Assembly: GCF_965638725.1 (NCBI RefSeq)
Contig: NC_134949.1
Coordinates: forward strand, 77,282,017 to 77,346,016
Length of the DNA stretch: 64,000 nucleotides
Reading direction: 5' to 3'
From: Aptenodytes patagonicus
Lineage: Eukaryota; Chordata; Aves; Sphenisciformes; Spheniscidae
The translations under genes were made by a program, and so were the position numbers. The notes below the pieces were generated by a model. That model saw only the letters and a list, made by a program, of their open reading frames with translations, was not told the DNA's origin and ran no database searches. Of this stretch, positions 23,812 through 34,597 are shown piece by piece (within the stretch, counting starts at the first letter, position 1; the number at the start of each line of letters is the position of its first letter).

Positions 23812-24417
23812 ATCGTAGAATCATAGTACAGTTTGAGTTGGAAGGGACCTTTAAAGGTCATCTAGTCCAACCCCCCTGCAATGAGCAGGAACATCTTCAA
23901 CTAGACCAGGTTGCTCAGAGCCCCGTCCAACCTGACCTTGAATGTTTCCAGGGATGGGGCATCCACCACCTCTCTGGGCAACCTGTGCCAATGTTTCACC
24001 ACCCTCAGCATAAAAAATTTCTTCCTTCTATCTAGTCTAAATCTACCCCCCTTTAGTTTAAAGCCATTCCCCCTTGTCCTGTCGCAACAGGCCCTGCTAA
24101 ACAGTTTGTCCCCATCTTTCTTACAAGCCCCCTTTAAGTACTGAAAGGCCTCAACAAGGTCTCCCCAGAGCCTTCTCTTCTCCAGGCTGAACAACCCCAA
24201 CTCTCTCAGCCTTTCTTCATGGGAGAGGTGTTCCATCCCCCTGAGCATTTTCGTGGCCCTCTTCTGGACCCGCTCCAACAGGTCCATGTCCTTCTTATGC
24301 TGAGGGCTCCAGAGCTGGACGCAGTACTCCAGGTGGGGTCTCACCAGAGCAGAGTAGAGGGGCAGAATGGCCTCCCTCGACCTGCTGGCCACGCTTCTTT
24401 TGATGCAGCCCAGGATT
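23812..24417 (-). mobile_element. CR1 LINE, 5'-truncated 3' portion
   Basis: A young-looking CR1 copy on the minus strand. Its 3' end is at the left: GTAGAATCATAGTACAG (the terminal octamer repeat), then TGGAAGGGACCTTTAAAGG and CATCTAGTCCAACCCCCC. It runs rightwards through the ORF2 C-terminus and stops abruptly at GATGCAGCCCAGGAT, the 5' truncation point. It matches the copy near 15 kb closely over its whole length but in opposite orientation. No target-site duplication is obvious. Confidence 0.95.
23901..24392 (-). pseudogene. CR1 LINE ORF2 C-terminal remnant, 163-codon open frame
   Basis: The open frame encodes the last part of CR1 ORF2, ending in the same position as the 15-kb copy. Visible stretches include [44 protein letters not shown] and [20 protein letters not shown]. 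No endonuclease or reverse-transcriptase catalytic motif remains. The ATG is internal to the element and not a genuine start. Absence of stops indicates recent insertion. It has no expected host function. Confidence 0.88.
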
Positions 24418-27400
24418 TATGACTTAAGTCTTCTATGCCTCAGTTACTTATCTGTAAATTCCAGACAGCAGTACTTCCCTATTTTAGTGTGGTATTAGAA
24501 AGAAAAATACATTAAAGACATTTAAATGCTGCAGTGAAAAGGGTCATGCAAGTAGCAAAGATAGAAAGAAATGAGCCTCAGTTTCTAACGCCTTCCAGGA
24601 CTCCTGAGTGTGGAGAGAGTGCAGGGGCTGGAATTAAGAAAGAAAGAAACGGGATGGAAGAGAGCTGTCAGTCCCCGTGACACACTTTCCTGGAGGGCAA
24701 TAAGGGATGCTTAGTTTGAAAGATGACAGCAAAGTCAGTGCCTTTTGCAAAGTAGAAGATGGCTGGGTCTTTTCTGTGAGCAAGATAAAATCCTCCAAAA
24801 AGCCTTGGCAGAAACCAAATGCTTTTCCCCATGGAACTGCGCCCGCCACCTTGGCTATGGGCAGGTGTGCTTTGATAGCTTCCTCTGTGAAAGGGGAGGG
24901 GTGAGGGGTGTTTGTGGGTTTTATTTAATACCTCCATCTGGAGGTTAGCGCCCTGTGATCAGAGTTTTAACCTGCTAGTATGCTTCTGGCATTATACCCC
25001 AAGAGGATGGGTATAATGTGAGTAGGGGTTAGAAAAAGGCAGGTTTTGTTCCCACTGGACAAATCACTTTACTTTTCTCTGCCTTTCTTTCCCTATTTCC
25101 AGCAGTGTCCTGGAAGGCTGCAGTCCCCAGGGAGGAGAGATATCATAGCTTGACATCACTGGGTGCCTTGTTTCTAATTCCCTGGAGAATTGAAGGTGGC
25201 TGTTGCTGTCTGATGACTGAAAAAGGGCTTTCTTAAAATGTTAAGGCCCTTAGGTCTCCAGGACCACAGTAACTCTGCCAGAACTTTCTTATGGTCTAAA
25301 AGGAAATATTTTTGATGGAGGATTTGCACTGGCCTTACGAACGATGTGTTTTACATCCATTCTTTCCATCATTTTCCTCCTGAGGAGAGCTGGTGGGAGA
25401 CCAGGCAGAAGGCCCCACCTGCACTGGTCAACAGCATCACCCTTCTGAAAAGCCGGGCAACCACACAGTATGCCAGCACGCCAACAAACCCTGGCACTGC
25501 ACAAAGGAGGATGCAGAGACCTAGCCCAAAAAGGGTTACTCAGACATACCACCACCCACTTCCCTCCTGACTGGGAACTAGAACTTTGTACGTCGGCACT
25601 AGTTTTATTTGAGATTCTAATTACTGTACAAATATTGATTATCACTTAAAATGTGCAGCTCAAATGGATTATTGTCTCTGAATTGCTGTTATTGTAGTCA
25701 TGTGCAAGAAGTCCCACTTCCTTGCGAGATATGGTGTGAACCCACAAGGTTCATGGACAATGGGCACGAGATCTTCCTTCTGGAAGGAGCCTACAGTATC
25801 CACTGGAAAGAGGTTGAGTTTGTACCTTATGTTCCTTAGAAGCCAAAGGATTCTCTTCTCCTCCCACACAGCCCACCTCCTAAAAAAGAAAGGACAGAAA
25901 TAAATGTTAAAACACATCAGCTGATATCATCTTTATACAAAATAAACAAGAAAATAGGCATATTCAGCTGGCTTAAATACCACCAAGTATCATCTTTGTC
26001 TCGTGTTTCCTGCTGTCTGACTCAAGATACTCTCACTCTGTACTTCCCTCAGGCTTTCTGAATTGCTCTCCAGAGGAACTAAACCCACTACAGGCACAGA
26101 CATTTAGGTGGAATTTAGGTGGAAATGGCCCAAATCAATTTGAAAACATAAGTTACTAGACAGAGACACAGAAAAAGAAAGAAATGTTCTCCTTGTTCAT
26201 TGATAGTCTCTGCTCCTTGAAGACCTGATGTGGACTAATTGAAGGTCTCAGATTTCATGGGACACTGTTTTCCTGTAATTTTCATAAGCAGTTTTTCTTG
26301 CTCTGTTATTTTTCATTTTGGGATCAGATCTTGGCAAAAGGAGAAACAACTCTTATACAATACATGGTATATTTTCACTTTAGTGATAACTGAAACTCCT
26401 GTCAGCAGGTTTTTCATCCATGGAGTTCTCAATAGCTACCCCCAGAAAGGATCCTTGCTCCCTCTCCATCCAACAAAGCAGGCTTTATAAATCCACCAGT
26501 ATTTCAAAATGTCCTCTGGTGGGAGAGAAAAGATTTCCCTTCTTTTCCTTCCCAGCCACCACTCTTTTCCAATTCAGCTTTTATCTTGGGGAACAAAGCC
26601 TGATGTATCTCACTCTTTCGAGCAAAAAGGAAGGAACGTTGCTATGGGCCTAGATCCAAACACACTGAAGGTAACACGAAGTTTCCCAAACAGTTCAACT
26701 AGCTTTGCATCAAGCTCAGCAAAGATAAACATGTGCAGTCTGTGTAATGAAAATAAATGAGCATCCGGATTTTAAGCCTCTGCCAGCCCATCCGGTGAAA
26801 CTCAATGAGGCAGCTGCTGTCAACTTCTTGACTAAGCCAAGCTAATAATGCTATGAAACAGGTGAGGAAATCAAGCTGCAGGTATGTGCTTCTTCTGAAT
26901 GGCATCAAAAATTGGCAGGGAAGAGCCTCCTGGCACAAGCGCGTGAGCTGAAATACAATTAAGCTGGCTCCATAGCAAACCTACACTTTCTTAGTGAGCT
27001 GAAGATTCGACAGAGACTCTTGCTTGACAGTGCATCATAGTGATGCCATCATCAGCACCCTGGTGTCCAAGTGAATTATTAAAGCAATATAGCCGCATGA
27101 GTACATTGCAAAGAAGAATAATTCTTTAGAAGATGGCTTTGTATGGCATATGGTCCAGCTGTAGATCCTGTTATGCTGGTCTGCTCCTAGGTGAGAACTG
27201 TGGTCTTCTCTCTTATAGTGAATGCACACAAAAGAGTTGGCAAAATGAGCAGTGTCTTACTCTGCAATGCTGTACCGGCGGGGGGAAGCAGCTCCATCCT
27301 AAAAAAGCCCTGAGGCAGGAGAATGGCCAGGGTCCCAGTGGTTTACCCAAGGAAAACATGGTGCAGGAGGGAATCAGCTGTGTTTAGGAGAGACTTACAA

Positions 27401-27612
27401 GACAAAAACCTCTGTGCTCCACAAAGCAGCTGGATGAGGCAGCATCCAGCTCTCTTCCCCTTCCAAGCATCTATCTACTAGAACAAATACCTGAGAAGAG
27501 TGTCCTGCAGCTCTGCGCCACTGCAGTACTCCTTCCTTGGATGAAGCTAGAAGCTGAGAAGTGCTGACCCACTTCAGTAAGACCAGTAGTGTAATTACTG
27601 TAATTACTGTAA
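24418..27612. other. Intergenic or intronic DNA, no gene seen
   Basis: Open frames such as 25289-25645 (minus, 118 codons) and 24745-24948 (plus) have no recognised domain and overlap others on the opposite strand. No RNA gene or clear repeat is seen. A short GTAATTACT direct repeat at 27591-27608 abuts the 49-bp duplicated block listed next. Confidence 0.55.
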
Positions 27613-27661
27613 GTGTTTCCATTCTCTAGCAGTGGCCTGAGGAAGGTGATTCTTCTTCAGT
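27613..27661 (+). repeat. 49-bp direct repeat, copy 1
   Basis: The block starts GTGTTTCCATTCTCTAGC and ends GGTGATTCTTCTTCAGT. It recurs at 28668-28716 with a single mismatch (T here, G there, four bases from the end). It is preceded by two tandem GTAATTACT units. It does not resemble any repeat family I recognise. Confidence 0.9.
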
Positions 27662-28667
27662 AAGGTGATGGGAACTGGTTATGAAAGATCCTGTGGTAAC
27701 TTCAGCTAGAAGAGGAACGTCAAATCCCAGCTGATGATGGCATTGCCTATGCAGATTCCCTTCTCACCACTCTGCTTAGCTTAAAAAGCATTCAGCAGTC
27801 CTCATTTTCTGCATTTACACTCTCCAGGCTGCTGATTTTCTGATATTTCCCACACCAAAGAGAAGTGCTTTTCAGCAACTGCCAACTTCTACTGTGGAGA
27901 GGTGTGATGTAGATGATACATTAATTTATTGGGAAGAGATTTAAGACCATCAAGCAAAATATCTAACAGAAGTTAAGAAAACTCCTCTGATTGCTAGTCC
28001 CAAAGTTTTAACTCCAGGTAGCATATTTCCAGATGTATTTCTTTTGTTTCTATGCTGTCTGTAGTAAGGACTAATGACAAACAATCTTTACATAGAGAAA
28101 TCCCATGTGAGTTAGGTCAGGCCAAAACAGGACATAAGAGGGCATTCTGGCACACTTCACTAGCGTGTTTTCCGCCCCTTTTCACCCAGTCCCTACACCT
28201 GAGTCTGTTGGTAAAAGTGTTTGGACTTGGAGAGCCCTACTCTCCCCAGACCTCCCCCAGCTGGCCCTAAGGCCCTTGACCAGCAAAGTGAAACACAGCC
28301 TTGGCAGAAGCCAGTTTTAATGGGTAAGTCTAGAATTTGAATCCCAGCTACTATAACTCGCCATACGTTTTGATTTGATCTACAACCCTAATAAAAATTA
28401 CTTCCTATGAAGCTAAGCTGCACAGAAGTGGCTGCTATTTTACTGGGAAGTAAAAAAAACAACCCTCACATATTACAAGAGACTCTGAGCCATCAGATGT
28501 GCTCTTCAGCATTTATTATCTGATTTGATGTGATAATGGCTGGTTATTCTCATTAGCTGTTCTCTCAATTGATACAAGCTGTTTTTCTGCACTTAGGCTG
28601 TGCAGCCTACTGTGTAAAGGTAATTAGCATGGGACCTATGGATTAACTGGAGAATCAGATGTCAGCT
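27662..28667. other. Spacer between the two 49-bp repeats
   Basis: About 1.0 kb of ordinary-looking sequence with no coding exon. The 28500-28650 part is AT-rich with several ATTA/TAAT cores (for example TTATTATCTGATTTGATG and AAAGGTAATTAGCATGGG). Those could be homeodomain sites, but this composition is common in non-coding DNA. Confidence 0.5.
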
Positions 28668-28716
28668 GTGTTTCCATTCTCTAGCAGTGGCCTGAGGAAG
28701 GTGATTCTTCTGCAGT
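28668..28716 (+). repeat. 49-bp direct repeat, copy 2
   Basis: This differs from copy 1 at 27613-27661 by one base (CTTCTGCAGT against CTTCTTCAGT). Similarity stops sharply at both ends, and the flanks are unrelated. Confidence 0.9.
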
Positions 28717-31324
28717 GCAGTTAGCTATGCAATGTCAAGAGCCCCTGGCTGAGATGAAAGCACCGGTGTACAAACAGGAAAGCAGTTGCTGCCCTTATGA
28801 ACTTGCACTAGGGAAAGACAAGACAAACAAGGCGGAGGTGAAGCAGAGCCATAGAGATCAAGATATTTGTTAAACAGGAATATGCCAAGTGGGAGACAGG
28901 GCTCTGCAAACATGCTGCTTTGCAGAAGAGTGCTGGCTTTTAAGTGGTTTTACCTGGCTGCTCCACTTGCTGTGACAGATCCCTCCCTTGTGTTAAATAA
29001 AAATTTCCTTAACTGTGTTAAGGAAATCTGTGCAAGGATGATCGGTCACTCTGTACCAGAACCAATAAAAGATCAAATGAGAGAAAACTGTGGAAAGCTA
29101 CATAAGCAATTACAGCGGAGCAACTCTTGTCTCATGAGGCCTGACATTTAAGCGCACAGACATTCTCTTGATGTGTGTGAGGTAATGCTGTCCTCAAGGG
29201 CAAAATCACTTTAAGTGATATGACTGCAAGAAATATAGTACTTCATCTTATTCTTAAACCATCTGAGAACAGAAAGCCTTTTGTTTTGTCCCTTTGTAGT
29301 TAGAGCAGGTGCAGGATAGAAGCTGGAAACCGAGAGCATGAGCTCTCTATATCTGATGCTGAAAAGGGGTTGTCTTTATAGCTGGAAAAAGAGCTAACAG
29401 ACTTCAGCTCTCAGGCATAAAATCCTTGTCCAGGCTGCATGAAACCTTTCTGTTGCCACAAAGTATTACAAAAGGTAGGGCCAGATCCTAGAAGGAACCT
29501 GGAAAGAAATCTTGCTGCCCGACATGATAGGATTGCTTGGGTGCTGCTGATGCATGAAGCAAGGCTGGTAATAGCAGCCTGCCTGCATAGCGTGCCCAAA
29601 ACTCAAGTAAAGAAAGGCAAAAAATAGCACATACCAAAAGCAAAATGTGAATTTTCAGGTTAGAGGAGGAAAAGCACAAGGAAAAGCATAAACAAAGTGT
29701 TGGAAAAGCTGAACCTAGTGGCGCAGCCTGGGATCTTAAAAAGAGTCTTTGAGTACGAGGACTGAAAAAAAGCACAGAGGGTCAGAGGAATTCAGGCCCG
29801 CCTAGATCACTTTGAAAAGCCTAATTCAACCCAGCCTAGGTTTGTATCTAAACTGAACTTGCAAAACTGAAACATGCCAAGGAAGCCATAGGGTCTCGCT
29901 GTGTTCAATGTGAGGGACCTAGGCGAGAGAAGGATGTCGTCGTTGATGTACACTGCTGCATCCACAATACCATCCACTGGTTCACTGGAGAAGCTGGTCA
30001 GCTGAATACAAAGGTGCAGACACACCGTGGCAAGAAGGAAGCAAGCCACTCACCCACCACCCCCGGCATCCATATTGCCCCATGCCTGTTGTGGCTGCGT
30101 TAACATTGTTCCAAGGCCACTGCTATTGCACTCAGCTTTTACTGTATGGTAACATGTTGCTATTACCAATTTACAAGTGCAGCCCCCTTAACTGCTAAAA
30201 GTGTGTCTATAACTGTGTTCTGGTCCTAAAACTAGCTCTAAAGCACATCATTAGAGTAGCCATGGTATGGATGTGAACCCCCGCTTTGAACCTGCATGAG
30301 GCTAAATCAAGGCTAAATGACTTATACCCATGGATTATGGCAGCCAGTTAATATCTACTACAACCACCTAAACAAACCATCACTACGCAGACCTGCCATA
30401 TTGACTGTCTGTCAGTCAACAGATACTTGTCTTCTTCTGATATACCCAGTAAGCCACCAAAAACATTACTGGGTCCTTTTAGAGGAACTACCTAAAGACA
30501 CAATGCGCTGTACTCAGAGAAGGAGATTACTTAGTCTATAAAAATATTAATAATCTTTTAGGATAGCAGGCTAGAAACTGATCAGCAGAAGCATCTATCA
30601 GTGTGCCCTCAACAGGGAATATTCATTATCATGCCCAGGCTAAAGCATGCTGAAGATTTGACCTGTAATGATGGTTTTGAAGGTGTGTGCAATAATATAT
30701 CAGCTGCTACTAGCAAACTTGGTTTGGCCATACATAGGAGATAATATGGGCCCACCCTGACAACAGCTGATTACGCATTCACTTCGAACAGATCACTCTG
30801 AAAAAGCACTGCACAAGCAGAAGCCAGGAGAAAGGAGCTGGGGGGATGAATCTGGCTCTTGTCCTGCAGCTGCCCTACAAGGGCATTCTCATTAGCTGCA
30901 GGAAAGACAGAGAGAAACCAAATGACAGTACATTGGATACACTGATAGTGATGAGGAGGAGTAAATCCTAATCCACCCGGGACAGAAACAGTATCAGGTA
31001 TTAAAGCAGAGGGCAACTGTCATGATTAGGGGAAAATGCTAAACAACACAGCCGCACACAGATCCTAACACAATCCCACCCCTCCAAGGTAATCACTCAC
31101 CCTCCGGGCCGACACTGAGGGAGCATGCACTGGTGGCCTGCAGAGCCGTCTTTCTTACATTCACATTCTTATAAACTCGGGCAAGCAGCCCCAGCCTTTG
31201 AGGAATAATCACGATGGGCACAATGGGAGAAAAGCAATCTTATCTGCTCATTCCCATGAAACCGCCCGCAGGAAGACGCAGAGCTCAGCGGTGGGTCCTC
31301 AGAGACATTTCACATCGGTAACTG
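28717..31324. other. Intergenic or intronic DNA, no gene seen
   Basis: Short open frames only (under 96 codons), with no recognised motif, RNA gene or repeat. Confidence 0.55.
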
Positions 31325-31530
31325 GAAGATGTCAGCCACAAGCAGCTGTGACAGCATTTTAGGCAAGCCAAGTGGTAAATTGATGGCATGTAGTGACACA
31401 GATTCAGTCAGCCTCAAAACAGCCTGGCTGTGGGCAAGAGAAGAGCGAGCCCCATGCCGCTGTCAGCTGCGCCATCATGTGTGACAGCTGGAGGCTCCAG
31501 GCTTTGCCAAGCTGTCAGCCATATGGCAAA
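31325..31530. promoter_or_regulatory. Candidate enhancer: clustered E-boxes and TGACAG sites
   Basis: Three CAGCTG E-boxes (31343-31348, 31464-31469, 31485-31490) each abut or overlap a TGACAG/CTGTCA core (31349-31354, 31460-31465, 31482-31487). A fourth CTGTCA at 31512-31517 is followed by a CATATG E-box at 31520-31525. Related GTCAGCC motifs occur near 31331 and 31408. Known: CANNTG binds bHLH dimers, and TGACAG binds TALE homeodomain proteins of the MEIS/TGIF type. Inferred: the repeated composite spacing suggests a cis-regulatory module. No conservation data are available here. Confidence 0.35.
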
Positions 31531-34500
31531 TGAGGTGGAGAACCATTAATCTATGTCCCCACAATGAACTTCTTCAGATAATGCAAGTGCCGGGCCACGT
31601 TAGCACACTGCAGATTTTGCTTCACTTCTCTGTATGAAAGGCAAATCCTGCACACACATCCCATGTGCACTTGCCGTTCAGGTAAGTAGGGAAATAGTTC
31701 ATGGTGCCATTGACCTAACCACACAGGTGAGTCACCCGGCAGGATGCATTTGGGATGGCAAGGTCCTGCTAGCCATGCTTGTCTGAGCTACCCTGCCGGA
31801 GCTGGGTACAGCTCCTGCCTTCCAGACAAAGTATTTTCTCTGAAGTCTTAGGAGGGTTATCAGGGATAAAAACAGGGCTAAAGTTCAAGGGATTTGCTTC
31901 TAGGGTTCAAGGAGGATTTTAATTTGGCACCGAAGCCATTGAAAGGGGAGCCCTCTCTACCCCCGGTGGTAGGAAGCTGATGTGATTGCCCTCTTTGATT
32001 TTTGCTTTTGAGAGTTAAACACAAACAGTAAACCTTGGTCTTCCCCCAGGGCTGAGCTACAGAAACAGGCTAGGATGCAGCACTTCAAATTCCAGACAGA
32101 CGCTGTAATAAAATGTGGAAATTGGATGCAAATTATTTACTACATTTATGATACCACATTATTTCCTGGTACTGCAGTTTGATAATCACAACAATAATTT
32201 TCAAATTACCTTTGCTCAGCATTCACTCTCTTTTATGAGTGCTGAAATGCTTCCTGTTCTTCAGCAGAGAGGATTTCTAAGACTTGTCCTATGCTCGTAA
32301 ATTGAAACAATTTGCAAATGACTACGGAGGCCCAATGAACTTAAGGCTGATTTTCAAGGGCACAAATGGCAGTGAGGCATTATTTCTTTACAGACACCAG
32401 GACATTCAACTAACGATTTGTCGCAGACCACACAGGAAGTCTCATGTAAAACACTGTGTTAAATTCATGGCTCCTAATTCCCAGCTAGTGAGGGAAAATA
32501 AACAAAAAGCCACTAAACCAACTTTCTTCTCCTGCATTTATTTGCTCTCTTTACAGAGAGGCTGGCTCTGACTCTGTATCTGAAAAGCGTGCATGTCCCA
32601 TACCCCAGTATAGTTGAGATGATAATCAGCACCTGATAAGCTGTACCCTGGGACATCTGCTCAGTATTGACTTGCTTAGGTGTAATTGTTGGCTAGGACA
32701 CATGGTAAACCAGGACATCAGATATGCACTGGGAGTAGGTGGAAGATCAGAAATATGATCCTGGGAGCCAGTATCTTGGCATACTACGTATCCGGGCAGG
32801 CAGTACTGTAAAGGTGACTATGAACAGGAAACTTTCCTTTCCCATTAAATCAATTATCCATTATCAAATTAGCCAGAACAACAGGATAAGATAGGTCTGA
32901 GTATGTCAGAATAGACACAGCTAGGCAAGACATCCTGAGTCTCACAACTTCTAAGAGATGCTCAGGGAGAACAATCTCACAGAAGCTATCCTCCGTGAAA
33001 AAGATCTGACTCCATATGAGGAGACACTGGAACATAATTATTGTATGACGGTCATCTTTCAGTTGTGCTTTTCTGATGTCTGCACCCTAGGATAAAGGCA
33101 GACATGGATTACTCAACTGATGATGCACACAGTGTATATTTTTATCCCAGAGCCATCTATAAACAAAAGCACATTTATATGCTTATTATGTATGATGCAA
33201 TAAAAATAAAAAAGCAAACCCAAAACAATTAATCACTTCCTTGAAAGGGTTTTGCTTAATCACGTGCATGGTCATGCTGAGTGATGCTGTTGTGAGTATG
33301 CTGACACACCTTCAGCTTAGTTTTCTCATTGATTAAAAGAGAATTGTCTGTGAAATAGTCATTCACATTAGCAATTATTTAATGTGTTGTCTCATTCTTG
33401 TGTTTTTGCTAATTAAGGCTGTTGTGCATCATAGGGCAAGATAGCAGGTAGCAATCAGACACTAACTGTGCTCCATGCTGTGCAATATATCCGGCACAGA
33501 TAAGCAGACCAGAAAAAGCCCGGAGCGAAATACGAACCTGCTCACATGCTTTCTGAGGTGCCCTTTGAACTTACTATGACTAAAAGTGGTCAGCCCTTCT
33601 ACACACCTTTGGATTGCAACCTTGGTTGTTGTCATACTAGGATGAAATTTATCTCACCTAACTGCTGTCCCAAAACACAGGTGTCTGGGCTACTTCTGTA
33701 GGCTGCCTTTCAGGCTGATGGGGGAGAGCAAGGCATCTCCTGACCACATGCCTCCTTTAAGAGTGGTCAAAGCCAGGCGAGCAAATTGCTCCCATGCCTC
33801 TGTACTCATGCAGGCTAGTAAGATCTGCGCATGCATCAGAAGGAGGGAGTAATAGTGCATCTCTGGATAGACTCTTCACTGGTGCTGGAAAATACTTAGC
33901 ATTTACAGACCTATTTGAAGTATGAGAGCCAGATGCTCAGCTCATATCTACTCGCATCCACTTGCAAGGGCCACAGAAGCTTGCAGGTACTGAGTTCTTC
34001 TAAGGATTAAGCAGTCAGCAGAGGCAATGTGCCATCATAAAATATAAGCTAGCATAGTCTTATCGTAGCACCTTTACTCCAGTATTACCATCCTTACTCT
34101 CACGGCAAAGTCAAATTTGCTCCCTATCATCCCTACACCATGAAACCTATTGGTCTGCAGCATCCACTAGCTGCTTCTCATCCAACACCTCATCAGGCAT
34201 TTGTTCGGTGATTATGTGTCACTTAAAAACTCTGTCCTTCCTTCCTGTGCTGCGAAAGCAATGATGCTTTCAGTAACACAAACCAGCTGGGTTTAACAAA
34301 GTCTGAAATTACTTACGTATTTCAAATTCACTATCGGTTTTTTCTGGAGCCTGTGCGTTTCACAGGAGGTTTATTACTCAGCTAGACTACCCTTCGCAGT
34401 ATATCAAAGCAGGCTTTTGCTCACAGGGCAGAGTAGATGTTTGTATTTCACAATCTGCATTTATTTGACAAACTCACAGTGAGGGATTCTCTTCTACTAT

Positions 34501-34533
34501 AACCACAGATTGTCTTATTTACAGACAGGGTAA
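31531..34533. other. Intergenic or intronic DNA, no gene seen
   Basis: A consensus-like splice donor CAG|GTAAGT occurs at about 31679-31687, but no acceptor and open exon pair with it. An AT-rich stretch at 33364-33386 holds an imperfect palindrome (CACATTA ... TAATGTG, 9-nt spacer). No coding exon is supported. Confidence 0.5.
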
Positions 34534-34597
34534 AATTAATTATTAGTCTAGTGAGACAATTAGGCAAACACCATTAATTACCAAGTGTGTAAACAAA
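34534..34597. promoter_or_regulatory. Candidate homeodomain/forkhead site cluster
   Basis: Within 64 bp there are AATTAATTATTAG (34534-34546), ACAATTAG (34556-34563), CATTAATTAC (34572-34581) and GTAAACAAA (34589-34597). The first three contain TAATTA/ATTAG homeodomain cores and the last is a perfect forkhead (FOX) core. AT-rich non-coding DNA produces such sites often, so this is suggestive only. Confidence 0.2.

Noticed and set aside
31679..31687. CAG|GTAAGT consensus splice donor
   Set aside because: An isolated donor with no upstream acceptor-bounded open frame. Such 9-mers occur by chance in windows of this size.
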